DNA from: Planococcaceae bacterium Storch 2/2-2
GTDB lineage: Bacteria; Bacillota; Bacilli; Bacillales_A; Planococcaceae
Assembly: GCA_009740415.1 (NCBI GenBank)
Contig: WOYE01000002.1
Span: forward strand, 1 to 64,000
Length of the DNA: 64,000 bases
Reading direction: 5' to 3'
In this document: positions 53,284 through 62,291 of the stretch, one piece after another
How positions within the stretch are numbered: the first letter of the stretch is position 1
Layout: every line of letters starts with the position of its first letter
Program-made: the position numbers and the translations under genes
Notes under the pieces: model-generated
The model's database searches: none
What the model was told of the DNA's origin: nothing
The model's input: only the letters and a program-made list of their open reading frames with translations

Positions 53284-54702
53284 ATGCGGACGAAAATATG
53301 GGGGATGATTTTTTTATGTGCGTTTTTAATCGGTTTGCATTTCATTACGCTTCAATCGCTTACGTACGAAAAGACGGTACAACCGGTGTTCGATGCATTG
53401 GCGAGTGGAGACGTTGAATCGTTTTATGAACAGTTAGCCGTCGATGTTCAAAATGTAGAGGAAGCGAAAGCGTACTTTAACTATGCGAAAGAACAATCGA
53501 TGGAAGGCGTCGACGTTCGTTTGAAGCAAGCAGCCGACGAAGCGACGATCCGTTATTCTCCTGTTCCCGTTAATCATGAGGAAGGAGAACCTTTTTTAAC
53601 CGTTCGGGAAGAAAAGAAACTCGGTTTGTCGACGTATGCGTATCTCGTCGTCGATTTACCGGAGAAAGAACGATCGGTCATTGAAAATAAAAAATCGCTC
53701 CATTTGACGGATGAAACGAATCGTCAAACGGAATCGATCGAGTACATTCAGTCCCGTCTTTTACACGAAGAACCGTTAGAGCGGGGACGCACGTTGTACG
53801 TCGTACGAATGAACGATTATGAAGGCGATACGTATAGTGGACAAATCGGTTTATATTTACGGGAAAAAGGAGAAGAGGAAGCGGTTTACCAACCTTCTTT
53901 TTTATTGAGTGATCGCAACTTCCAATTGACGAGTGACGCAACGTTCGACTTGCTGCAAGTGGGTAAAGCGCGAGTGCTCACGTTAACGAATGAACGGTCG
54001 ACCGAGTTACTCGCCCTTTATGAAGGCGGTACGTTGAAAGATGTGTCGATCGACGGCGACACCGTTTACCAAGCGGTAAAAGTGATCGACGATACGTATT
54101 TACAAGCGTATCAACTATTTCCAGAAGAGAAACGGTACGTCTTCTACACGTGGAAGTGGGATCACGTGTACGATCGGTTAGACAGTTACGGCGAGCGCGA
54201 GTTAATCGCCCATTCGCCGACCGACCCTCTCCAAGCAGCACGTGTGGAACGTGCGCTCCATTTATGGCAAACGGTTCCTTCCTATTACGTCGCTTTTCCA
54301 CAATATGCCTTCACTTCGAAAAGTGTAACGTCGTTTGAAAAAGGGTATATCGTTCATAAGACGATGAAACTCGGTACTTCGATTGATCGAATCGTAGAAG
54401 AAAAAGGAGAGCCGACGACGGAAGCGAAAAAAGGACGTCAAACGACGTACGCTTTTTCAGACGGATCGATGTTCGTTTACGATGAAGAAGCGAAAGAAGT
54501 CGTGTCCATTTCATTACGAGCGACGGCGATTCAAAATACGTTTTCTGAACTGACGTACAGTTTCGGCTCGCCCGATCGAGTCGAGGAAACGACCGATGGA
54601 AAAACGTATCGTTACAATGTCGGTTCGTACGTACTTGATGTGCAGAGTGATCCGTCCGAGGAACTCGTTCAAATGACGCTTCGACCATCGGAGCAGGAAT
54701 GA
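53284..54702 (+). CDS. Membrane-anchored extracytoplasmic protein
   Basis: 472 residues; AAAGGAGG lies 7-8 bases before ATG. One membrane helix (about 5-24, IWGMIFLCAFLIGLHFI) is followed by an all-extracellular part. Residues 25-135 are the domain shared with the preceding gene. About 140-330 look like a beta-rich propeller-like or lipocalin-like region (LYVVRMNDYEGDTYSGQIGLYL, FDLLQVGKARVLTLTNERSTELLALY). The C-terminus has two repeats of a sequence also seen in CAP-associated domains (MKLGTSIDRIVEEKGEPTTEAKKGRQTTYAF and YSFGSPDRVEETTDGKTYRYN). Function is unknown; a sensing or wall-associated role is possible. glpD follows with an 18-base gap, so the two are probably cotranscribed. Confidence 0.78.
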   Translation: MRTKIWGMIFLCAFLIGLHFITLQSLTYEKTVQPVFDALASGDVESFYEQLAVDVQNVEEAKAYFNYAKEQSMEGVDVRLKQAADEATIRYSPVPVNHEEGEPFLTVREEKKLGLSTYAYLVVDLPEKERSVIENKKSLHLTDETNRQTESIEYIQSRLLHEEPLERGRTLYVVRMNDYEGDTYSGQIGLYLREKGEEEAVYQPSFLLSDRNFQLTSDATFDLLQVGKARVLTLTNERSTELLALYEGGTLKDVSIDGDTVYQAVKVIDDTYLQAYQLFPEEKRYVFYTWKWDHVYDRLDSYGERELIAHSPTDPLQAARVERALHLWQTVPSYYVAFPQYAFTSKSVTSFEKGYIVHKTMKLGTSIDRIVEEKGEPTTEAKKGRQTTYAFSDGSMFVYDEEAKEVVSISLRATAIQNTFSELTYSFGSPDRVEETTDGKTYRYNVGSYVLDVQSDPSEELVQMTLRPSEQE

Positions 54703-54720
54703 TTAAAGGAGAGAGTGTCT

Positions 54721-56358
54721 ATGTACACATTTTCACAAGGGAAACGGAACGAATGGTTACGAGAGACGAATGAAGCGACGTACGACGTCGTTGTCATAGG
54801 TGGAGGTATTACCGGTGTCGGTATCGCACTCGATGCAGTAACGCGAGGGATGGACGTATTTTTGCTCGACATGCAAGACTTTGCAGGTGGCACGTCGAGT
54901 CGTTCGACGAAGCTCGTTCACGGTGGACTTCGTTACTTGAAACAGCTCGAAGTGAAAATGGTCGCTGACGTCGGGCATGAACGCGAAATCGTATTTCGTA
55001 ACGCCCTTCACGTCACTCGCCCGGAACGAATGTTACTACCGATTTATAAAGGTGGCACGTTTGGAAAATATTCGACAGGGCTCGGATTGAGCGTCTACGA
55101 TGCGTTAGCACGGGTGAAACGTTCGGAGCGCCGTACGATGCTTTCAAAAGAAGAGACGTTGGAGAAAGAACCGCTTCTCGCACGAGACGGTCTCGTCGGA
55201 GGCGGTCGTTACGTCGAATACCGTACGGATGATGCACGTTTGACGATCGAAGTAGCGAAACGAGCGGTCCAAGAAGGCGCGCGACTCGTGAACTACGTGA
55301 AAGCGACAGGGTTTACGTATGATGAAGACGGCCGTGTGAACGGAGTGGAAGCGGTCGATGAATGGACAGGTGAAGCGTACACCGTGAACGGTCGAAAAGT
55401 CGTCAATGCGACCGGACCGTGGGTGGAGACGCTCGTCGATGAAGATGCGCCGATTCAAGGGAAACAATTGTTTCATTCAAAAGGTGTCCATATCGTCGTA
55501 GATAGCCGTACATTCCCGCTTCGCCAAGCCGTTTATTTCGATACACCGGATGGACGGATGGTATTCGCTATTCCGCGCGGTGGTAAAACGTACGTCGGAA
55601 CGACCGATACAGAATACGAAGGAGACCTCGTCCATCCAGAGGCGACAGACGAAGATCGAGCGTATTTACTCGAAGCGATTCACGGAATGTTTCCTGATGT
55701 TCACGTGACAGAAGCGGAGATTGAATCGTCGTGGGCCGGTGTTCGACCGCTCATTCGTGAAGAAGGGAAAGACCCTTCTGAAATTTCTCGAAAAGACGAA
55801 ATTTGGGAGTCTTCGACCGGACTATTAACGATCGCTGGTGGAAAGTTAACGGGCTATCGATTAATGGCAGAAGAAATTGTAGACGTCTTAGCGAAGCAAT
55901 TGAAAAAAGAAGGACGTCGTTTCAAACGGTGTCAAACGGAGCATCTCCGTTTATCAGGTGGCGATTTTGCATCGGTTGCTGCGTACGATGAGTACGTGAA
56001 GACGAAAGCGAAAGATTTCGTTGCAGCGGGATTGACGTACGATGAAGGAGAAGCGATCGTTTCGGTATACGGAACGAATGCGCCGACGTTGTTACGTATG
56101 GCGTACGATTACGATCCGTCGAGTCCATTGCCGCAAGCACTTGAAACGATTTTACGATACAGCATCGACCACGAGTCGGTCATAACGGCTGTCGACTTTT
56201 TCGTCCGTCGAACCGGCGCGATGTTTTTCGACAAGTCGTGGGTCATCAAGTGGCGTGAGCCGGTGTTAGAACGGATGGCGGCATTGCTCAAATGGTCAGA
56301 AAATCGTGTGGCGATTGAGCGTCGTGCATTAGAAGAAGAGATCGACCGGACCCGATAA
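54721..56358 (+). CDS. glpD: Aerobic glycerol-3-phosphate dehydrogenase
   Basis: 545 residues from ATG 54721 (AAAGGAG nine bases upstream; the GTG at 54715 is too close). The N-terminal FAD-binding motif is DVVVIGGGITGVGIALDA (about 23-40). DAO-family blocks follow: GGTSSRSTKLVHGGLRYL, VVNATGPWVETL and GGKLTGYRLMAEEIVD. The C-terminal helical domain (about 390-545) is typical of GlpD. It oxidises sn-glycerol 3-phosphate to dihydroxyacetone phosphate at the membrane and passes electrons to quinone. The length is normal for Bacillus GlpD. It is not next to glpF or glpK here and has no visible antiterminator leader; it appears to be transcribed with the membrane protein upstream. Confidence 0.96.
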   Translation: MYTFSQGKRNEWLRETNEATYDVVVIGGGITGVGIALDAVTRGMDVFLLDMQDFAGGTSSRSTKLVHGGLRYLKQLEVKMVADVGHEREIVFRNALHVTRPERMLLPIYKGGTFGKYSTGLGLSVYDALARVKRSERRTMLSKEETLEKEPLLARDGLVGGGRYVEYRTDDARLTIEVAKRAVQEGARLVNYVKATGFTYDEDGRVNGVEAVDEWTGEAYTVNGRKVVNATGPWVETLVDEDAPIQGKQLFHSKGVHIVVDSRTFPLRQAVYFDTPDGRMVFAIPRGGKTYVGTTDTEYEGDLVHPEATDEDRAYLLEAIHGMFPDVHVTEAEIESSWAGVRPLIREEGKDPSEISRKDEIWESSTGLLTIAGGKLTGYRLMAEEIVDVLAKQLKKEGRRFKRCQTEHLRLSGGDFASVAAYDEYVKTKAKDFVAAGLTYDEGEAIVSVYGTNAPTLLRMAYDYDPSSPLPQALETILRYSIDHESVITAVDFFVRRTGAMFFDKSWVIKWREPVLERMAALLKWSENRVAIERRALEEEIDRTR

Positions 56359-56365
56359 GTAGAAA

Positions 56366-56408
56366 AAGGCTGCCGTTCGAGGATTCCTCGAGCAGCAGCC
56401 TTGTTTTT
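56366..56408 (+). terminator. Terminator of glpD
   Basis: AAGGCTGC pairs with GCAGCCTT, with CTCGAGGAATCC-type inner pairing (TCGAGGATTCCTCGA), then GTTTTTG. Confidence 0.9.
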
Positions 56409-56417
56409 GTTTGAGGG

Positions 56418-56532
56418 TCTCTCACTCGTACTAGAGTAGGGTTGTCTTCTCCATAGAGAAAACGACGAGTGAGAGATTCAAAAGGATAAAGAGATAATCT
56501 GCAGTTGTTAGAGAGTAAGGGATAACTGCAGA
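56418..56532. repeat. Two nested-free inverted repeats in intergenic DNA
   Basis: TCTCTCACTCGT (56418-56429) is perfectly complementary to ACGAGTGAGAGA (56465-56476), and TCTGCAGTT (56498-56506) to AACTGCAGA (56524-56532). Neither has a terminator T run. They could be RNA structures in the leader of the next gene or protein-binding sites. Confidence 0.6.
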
Positions 56533-56659
56533 CAATCTAATTATAGCCTAAAAGGTCTAATTGATTCAAGGTAAAAATAGTAGAATGGTTATAATGGTGT
56601 AAAAAGTGAAAATTACACGATAATAAACAATAGATGGCGAGAAGAAAGAAGTGATTCGC

Positions 56660-57754
56660 ATGGAAAAAGAAGAACGTTCTTCGTATGAAAAAGAACGACT
56701 ATTTTTAATAAAAACAGCATATGTTGCAACAATACTATTATTAATATGGATGGTCTTTCATTATGTCGTTCCCGTCATAATGCCTTTTTTAATCGCTTTT
56801 GTCATCGCATGGATGTGTATGCCACTCGTCCAATGGTTAGCGAATAAGACGAAATTAAAAAATAGAAAAATATGGGGAATTACTGTTATTTTCTTACTAT
56901 ACGTTTCATTAGGTAGTTTCGCCACGTGGCTCATCTTTAAAGTGACCGGGTGGATTGGAACGATTGTGAAGAAAATTCCTGACTTTTATTACGATTCGGT
57001 TTTGCCTGCATTGAAAAATGCGTTAAGTTGGAGCGAAAAATGGTTCGAGACGTTTTCGCCTGAACTGTTAGGACAATATCGTTCCGTGATCAATGATGTG
57101 ATTAAATCGATTACGAACGGAATTTTATCGTTATCTGGTGAAATGGCGTCGATGATTACGTCGTTTTCACTCGCTTTACCGAATTTTTTCATTACCGTTT
57201 CATTTGCCATTTTAGCGTCGATGTTCATCGCTTGGGATTTTGAACGAATTACTCAATTTTTCAAACGTCAATTGTCCGACCGAACGTTATCGATGATGGA
57301 GACGGCGAAAGTAAGTTTCCAAACGAGCATTAAAGATTATGTGAAAGCGTACGTCGTCATCGCACTCATTACGTTTACAGAGCTGTCGATCGGATTTTAT
57401 GTGATCGGGTTACCGAATCCGATCGGAGTCGCAGCAGGCATTGCGATTTTTGACATGATTCCTGTATTTGGAACAGGAGGCATTATGGTGCCGTGGGTAC
57501 TCATCGAATTGTTGAACGGTGATTTTACATTGGCGATTCAATTGCTCGTCATTTATGGAATCGTCACGCTCGTGCGAAACGTCATCGAACCGAAAATTGT
57601 CGGTCAAAAATTAGGGTTGAATTCGGTATTAGCCCTGTTCGTCATGTACGTCGGGTTGAAATTGTTCGGATTCCTCGGTATGATCGCTGCGCCGATTTTA
57701 ACTGTTATGTTGAAAAACTTTCACGACAAAGAAAATTTAAATTGGTGGAAGTGA
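56660..57754 (+). CDS. AI-2E/PerM-family membrane protein (YtvI-like)
   Basis: 364 residues from ATG 56660 (GTG 56651 is a possible earlier start; ribosome binding site weak, AAGAAAGAAG). About eight membrane helices are visible, including AYVATILLLIWMVFHYVVPVIMPFLIAFVIAW near the N-terminus, with a paired helix region, and IALITFTELSIGFYVIGLPNP plus GVAAGIAIFDMIPVFGTGGIMVPW toward the C-terminus. The latter two match the conserved PF01594 signature with its P-xx-GT-like turn. Members include putative Na+/H+ antiporters and AI-2 exporters; the transported species is not predictable here. A TATAAT at 56590-56595 is a candidate -10. Confidence 0.9.
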   Translation: MEKEERSSYEKERLFLIKTAYVATILLLIWMVFHYVVPVIMPFLIAFVIAWMCMPLVQWLANKTKLKNRKIWGITVIFLLYVSLGSFATWLIFKVTGWIGTIVKKIPDFYYDSVLPALKNALSWSEKWFETFSPELLGQYRSVINDVIKSITNGILSLSGEMASMITSFSLALPNFFITVSFAILASMFIAWDFERITQFFKRQLSDRTLSMMETAKVSFQTSIKDYVKAYVVIALITFTELSIGFYVIGLPNPIGVAAGIAIFDMIPVFGTGGIMVPWVLIELLNGDFTLAIQLLVIYGIVTLVRNVIEPKIVGQKLGLNSVLALFVMYVGLKLFGFLGMIAAPILTVMLKNFHDKENLNWWK

Positions 57755-57820
57755 AGGAACACGCTCTTAATAGCTTTTCTTCTAGGAGTACGATAAGATA
57801 AAATAATGGATGTAAGAGAC

Positions 57821-57860
57821 TAAAAAGAGAGTGGAAATTTATTTTCACGCTCTTTTTTTA
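57821..57860 (+). terminator. Terminator of the AI-2E-type gene
   Basis: AAAAAGAGaGTGGAAAT and ATTTTCACgCTCTTTTT pair, then a T run. Confidence 0.92.
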
Positions 57861-57900
57861 AGACGATTTCAACGGAAACGGGAGATAAGGAGTCGAACGA

Positions 57901-60900
57901 ATGAAAAATATTTTTAAGATTGTAAAGACGGACGTAACGAACATTTTTAAAAACCCGGCTGCGATTATCGTCATTGCAGCGCTTGCGGCGTTACCCTCTT
58001 TATACGCTTGGTTGAATATCGCTGCTTCGTGGGATCCGTACTCAAATACGCGCGGAGTTTCCGTTGCGGTCGTTAGTACGGACGTTGGAGCGGAAGTCGA
58101 TGGAAAAGATATTAATATAGGAAATGAAATCATATCGAACTTGTCGAAAAATGATCAACTCGGTTGGCGTTTCGTCACAGAAGACGAAGCGATTGAGGGT
58201 GTGAAGCATGGTGATTATTACGCAGCAATTATTATACCAGAAGACTTTTCCGACAATTTATCGAGTGTCATTACAGACGATATTGAAAAGCCGAGCCTCG
58301 ACTACTACATTAACGAAAAAGTGAACGCGATTTCGCCGAAAGTTGCAGGGTCTGGAGCGAGTGCTGTCGTTGAAAACATTCAAAGTCATTTCGTTGAAGA
58401 AGTGAACCGGACGGTGTTGACCGCTTTTAACGATCTCGGAATTAGTTTAGAAGACAATTATGACTCGATTGAGAAAGTACGAGATGCCGTTTTCGATTTG
58501 GAAAAAGAGTTACCTGAAATCGAATCGCTCATGATTACAGCTGATCGCGATTTAGATCGTGCGAAAAGTGCAGTCGGCCGCGCAGGAGAGACGGTCGACC
58601 GGATTGGTGAAATTCAAGAAGATGCGAAAGAATCGAATGAACGTCTTCGCGAACGGATTCAAGATAGTGAAAAGAGTGTGAATGAAACGCTCGATAAAAT
58701 CGGTGACCGTTTCGAAAAAGTAGGTGACAGTTTCGGGAAGTTGCCAGAAACGACACAAAAAGTGCGCGATAAAGAAGAAAGTTTAGACCGTGTCATCGAT
58801 TCGTTAGAGAAGCAGAAAGATCGAATCGACGACGGAAAAGATCGTTTGGACGATTTCATTCAATTTTTAGAAGATACGGATGAAAGTTTGAAAGAAAAAG
58901 AACGACTGAATCAATTGATGGATCGTCTCGATGAACATTACGACGATTTGTACGATTTGGAAATTCAGTTGGACGATTACGCGGACGATTTACGGAATGG
59001 GAAGCTGCTCGATTTAGCTTCCGTTCAAGCGCTCCGTGACAGTATGGAAGCGTTCGATAAAGCGATCGATTCGATTGCGGATTCGATTGAAGAACGATTG
59101 TTCGATATTGTCGATTTACGCATTGAAATTTTAGAAGAGCTCGAGACGACGTATGAAGATTTAGAAGAATGGTCTTCGCTTGAGCCGACGAATCAACGAG
59201 ATGAAGAAGAAGTTGTATTACCAGGAGAAGGCATTATCGATCCGCTCGCGGTAGCGATCGAACGTGAATACATTCCGACACTCGAACGTTGGAAGACGGA
59301 CTTACCGACATTTGCTGAGCGGATGCAATTGTCGAGTGAGCTACGTAACCGAACGATCGAAGCGAACCGTGTCCAAGTGGAACTCGACCGACGCATTTTA
59401 GAAATGAAACGGTACGAGCGAACGATTGGGAAAAAGAAATTCCCAATCGACAACTTAGAAAAACGTTCGGATGACATGACGAAGATCATTTCACAATTGC
59501 GTGACATTCGAGGACTCGTCGTCGTCATGCGAATTAAAGAAGAAAAACAAGACGTCAAAACGTCGGCTGTGAAAGCAGCGACGGATGATTCGACGAAAGA
59601 GGAACCGTCGAACGATGCTGACTCGAAAGTAGAAGACGACAAAGAATCGACTCCACCGACGACTGAAAATGGTTCAGAGGAGGATGAAAACGAGTCTTCG
59701 AAAGACGAGAAAGATGAAAGTACGAATAAAGAAGACGGTGAATCCGGAGAAGGTAGTGACCAACCGGAAGCTCCTGGCGGTGAATCACCAGGTGAATCAG
59801 GCAACGACAAACCGGGAGAAAGTAAGCCAGGTGAGACAGGCGAAGACAAACCGGGTGAGTCAGGTGGAAACGGTTCGGGTGAAGGAACGACGGAAAAGCC
59901 AGAAAAACCGGAGAAGCCGAACCGACCAGGTATTGAATTGCCATCGATTTTACCGAAACCGGACGATGTCATTCAGCAGTTGGAAAAAGTGCGCCGCGAC
60001 GTAGCGACTTTCAACGAAACGGTGCGCGGGGATATGATGAAATACAATAAAGGTTCGGACCAAACGAACCTTGGAGAATATCAGTTGCAGCAAGCGATGA
60101 AAGAAATGAAAAAGTCGCTCGAAGATGATAAACGTAAAATTAAAAATGATTTAAACAGTTTGCGCGATTTATCGTTGAAAAACTTAGACGTCGTTCAAGC
60201 GATTGAAGACTCGCTCGGCAACCCTGAAAAGTTAATTAGTGTCATCGAAATGATGCGCGATCGTGTCGCGAAAACGAAAGACGGTGTAGAAGGGTTGCAA
60301 GATTCGATCCAAGAGACGATGGATTGGATTGACGACATCGAATTTTTCGATAAAGAAGTCGAACGTGCGCAACGCGTTCAACGCGATTTAGACGACTTTA
60401 AAGATTCAATTGATGATTCGATCGTTCGGTTGAACGATTCTCGCCGTTCGATCGGTGACTCATTAAACGATATCGACGAACGAGCACTTGAAATTGAAGA
60501 TTCGTTGTACGATTCAGCGAAATATGTTCGAAACGATTTGAAAGACTCGTTCGCTAGCACGTTTGACAGTGCATTGAAAGGAGTCGACCGTCTCGATAAA
60601 GTGGCAAATCGAATCGGTGATTCGGTACCGAAAATGAAAGAGACGCTCGATAAAATTGATGAAGCGGTCGGAACGGGTCGTGAAAAACTCGACATCGTCG
60701 AAGAACATTTCCCAGATGCGAAAGAAGCGACGCTCGAAATTGCGGACAAAATTCGCGATCTTGAAAAAGAAGGAAACTTAGATGACCTCATCGACTTTTT
60801 ACAAAACGATCCGGCTCGTGTCAGTGAATTTTTCGCACAACCGGTTACGCTCGATGAACATCAGTTGTATCCGATTCCGACGTACGGTTCAGCGATGAAC

Positions 60901-61491
60901 CCGTTCTATACGACGCTCGCTTTATGGGTCGGTGGATTGTTACTCGTTTCGACGTTGAAAGTCGACGTCGACGATAAAGAAAATTACCGTAGTTACGAAG
61001 CGTATTTCGGTCGACTCATTACGTTCGTGTCGATCGGGATCGTCCAGGCAGCGATCGTCACGCTCGGTGACATTTACATTATGGGCACCTACGTCGTCGA
61101 TCGGCTCTGGTTCGTTTTACTCGGTATGTTAATTAGTACGGTCTTCATTACGATCGTCTATACGCTCGTTTCGATTTTCGGGAACACTGGTAAAGTGATG
61201 GCGATCGTTTTACTCGTCATGCAAATCGGTGGTTCCGGCGGTACATTCCCTGTTCAAATGGCACCGGATTTCTTCCAAGAAATTCATAAGTTTTTACCGT
61301 TCACTCACGCGATTACGTTGTTGCGTGAAGCGGTCGGTGGGATTTTATGGGGTGTCGTCTGGAAAAACATGGCGTACATTTCAATTTACTTCTTCCTCTG
61401 TATTATCGCCGGCGTCGCGTTGAAGAAATTTTTCAACCGTTCCAGTGATCAATTTATGGAAAAAGCGAAGAAAAGTAAGATCGTTATTTAA
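57901..61491 (+). CDS. YhgE/Pip-family membrane protein with long acidic Pro/Gly stalk
   Basis: 1196 residues; AAGGAG eight bases before ATG. N-terminal YhgE/Pip signature: membrane helix at about 20-37 (AAIIVIAALAALPSLYAWLNIAA) followed by SWDPYSNTRGVSVAVVSTD. About 190-530 and 700-975 are long coiled coils (DRIGEIQEDAKESNERLRERI). About 560-680 is an unusual low-complexity acidic and Pro/Gly-rich segment (PGGESPGESGNDKPGESKP). The C-terminal third carries five membrane helices of the ABC-2/Pip type, ending SKIVI. In Lactococcus, Pip is a phage receptor; related YhgE-like EsaA proteins belong to type VII secretion. No other type VII gene is visible nearby, so a Pip-like cell-envelope role is more likely. 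The length is at the high end of the family. Confidence 0.9.
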   Translation: MKNIFKIVKTDVTNIFKNPAAIIVIAALAALPSLYAWLNIAASWDPYSNTRGVSVAVVSTDVGAEVDGKDINIGNEIISNLSKNDQLGWRFVTEDEAIEGVKHGDYYAAIIIPEDFSDNLSSVITDDIEKPSLDYYINEKVNAISPKVAGSGASAVVENIQSHFVEEVNRTVLTAFNDLGISLEDNYDSIEKVRDAVFDLEKELPEIESLMITADRDLDRAKSAVGRAGETVDRIGEIQEDAKESNERLRERIQDSEKSVNETLDKIGDRFEKVGDSFGKLPETTQKVRDKEESLDRVIDSLEKQKDRIDDGKDRLDDFIQFLEDTDESLKEKERLNQLMDRLDEHYDDLYDLEIQLDDYADDLRNGKLLDLASVQALRDSMEAFDKAIDSIADSIEERLFDIVDLRIEILEELETTYEDLEEWSSLEPTNQRDEEEVVLPGEGIIDPLAVAIEREYIPTLERWKTDLPTFAERMQLSSELRNRTIEANRVQVELDRRILEMKRYERTIGKKKFPIDNLEKRSDDMTKIISQLRDIRGLVVVMRIKEEKQDVKTSAVKAATDDSTKEEPSNDADSKVEDDKESTPPTTENGSEEDENESSKDEKDESTNKEDGESGEGSDQPEAPGGESPGESGNDKPGESKPGETGEDKPGESGGNGSGEGTTEKPEKPEKPNRPGIELPSILPKPDDVIQQLEKVRRDVATFNETVRGDMMKYNKGSDQTNLGEYQLQQAMKEMKKSLEDDKRKIKNDLNSLRDLSLKNLDVVQAIEDSLGNPEKLISVIEMMRDRVAKTKDGVEGLQDSIQETMDWIDDIEFFDKEVERAQRVQRDLDDFKDSIDDSIVRLNDSRRSIGDSLNDIDERALEIEDSLYDSAKYVRNDLKDSFASTFDSALKGVDRLDKVANRIGDSVPKMKETLDKIDEAVGTGREKLDIVEEHFPDAKEATLEIADKIRDLEKEGNLDDLIDFLQNDPARVSEFFAQPVTLDEHQLYPIPTYGSAMNPFYTTLALWVGGLLLVSTLKVDVDDKENYRSYEAYFGRLITFVSIGIVQAAIVTLGDIYIMGTYVVDRLWFVLLGMLISTVFITIVYTLVSIFGNTGKVMAIVLLVMQIGGSGGTFPVQMAPDFFQEIHKFLPFTHAITLLREAVGGILWGVVWKNMAYISIYFFLCIIAGVALKKFFNRSSDQFMEKAKKSKIVI

Positions 61492-61497
61492 TAGAGA

Positions 61498-61536
61498 AGA
61501 GACCTCTTTCAGAACGACTGAAAGAGGTCTCTTTTT
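61498..61536 (+). terminator. Terminator of the YhgE/Pip gene
   Basis: AGAGACCTCTTTCAG and CTGAAAGAGGTCTCT pair around AACGA, then five T. Confidence 0.96.
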
Positions 61537-61575
61537 AAGTTTTACGAAAGATGGTCATAAAAAGGGAACGAACGG

Positions 61576-62148
61576 TTACACGGTGCGGTTAGTATCACTT
61601 TTTGAAGCCGTCGATGAATCGAGTTCCTTCATTAAATAAGCTTCGACTTCTAACCAGTTGCTCGCGCGCACGTCATAATCGTTCGGTAAGTTGTGTGGGG
61701 CGTCGAACATAATGCCTCGTCCGGTAAATGCATTTAGTTGATAAATGTTGTCGTCGACTAAGTAATCGGCTTGGACGACTTTTTTGTCACCGCAAAAAAT
61801 GAAGAGGCGCGGATCGAGAAAATCGAAATGTTCGAGCAACCAGTCGTACTTCGCTTGGAATGACGTCGGCACGTCCATCGCCGCTGTCGCGATGACGATT
61901 TCGTAATGTTCGCTCAGTCGTTTCAAGGACGATTGGCTTTCTTCGATGACGTCGAGTCGACGGAAAAAGTCGGGCGCTTGTACGACTTCTACGAGAAAGT
62001 CGGAATGATCGGGGTACAGTTCGTTCACTGTTTTTCCGTATAAATCATCTTTCGTAAATGACGTACCGACGTACGCATTCATCACTTCGAGACATTTCCC
62101 TGTGAAATCAGCTAACACTTCATCCATATCTACTGCAATTCGTTTCAT
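61576..62148 (-). CDS. 5'(3')-deoxyribonucleotidase (NT5C type, HAD family)
   Basis: 190 residues from ATG 62148 (GGTGGAG six bases upstream; the GTG 12 bases earlier overlaps that site). HAD motif I is VDMDEVLADF with the nucleophile Asp; motif II is IVIATAAM, and the C-terminal motif is DYLVDDNIYQLNAF with the acidic pair. Family members dephosphorylate deoxyribonucleoside monophosphates to control dNTP pools. It is convergent with the YhgE gene and divergent from the GntR regulator. Confidence 0.92.
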   Translation of the reverse strand: MKRIAVDMDEVLADFTGKCLEVMNAYVGTSFTKDDLYGKTVNELYPDHSDFLVEVVQAPDFFRRLDVIEESQSSLKRLSEHYEIVIATAAMDVPTSFQAKYDWLLEHFDFLDPRLFIFCGDKKVVQADYLVDDNIYQLNAFTGRGIMFDAPHNLPNDYDVRASNWLEVEAYLMKELDSSTASKSDTNRTV

Positions 62149-62257
62149 ATCGCACTCCACCTTTTCACATCATAATGAATTCCTTTCTAGTATAACAAAC
62201 GTTTCGAAAAGGGTTGTTAAATGACTGTAAATACGTTAAAGTTATCCTAACAACCAA

Positions 62258-62268
62258 TTGTCCAACAA
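62258..62268 (+). promoter_or_regulatory. Candidate GntR/FadR-type operator
   Basis: TTGTCCAACAA fits the TNGTNNNACNA pattern typical of FadR-subfamily regulators and lies 23 bases upstream of the regulator gene, so autoregulation is likely. Confidence 0.55.
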
Positions 62269-62291
62269 CTTTTGAAAGAAGGGATTTCATA

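Noticed and set aside
59193-59972. Minus-strand Ser/Pro-rich frame of 259 codons
   Set aside because: Shadow of the acidic Pro/Gly stalk of the YhgE/Pip gene.
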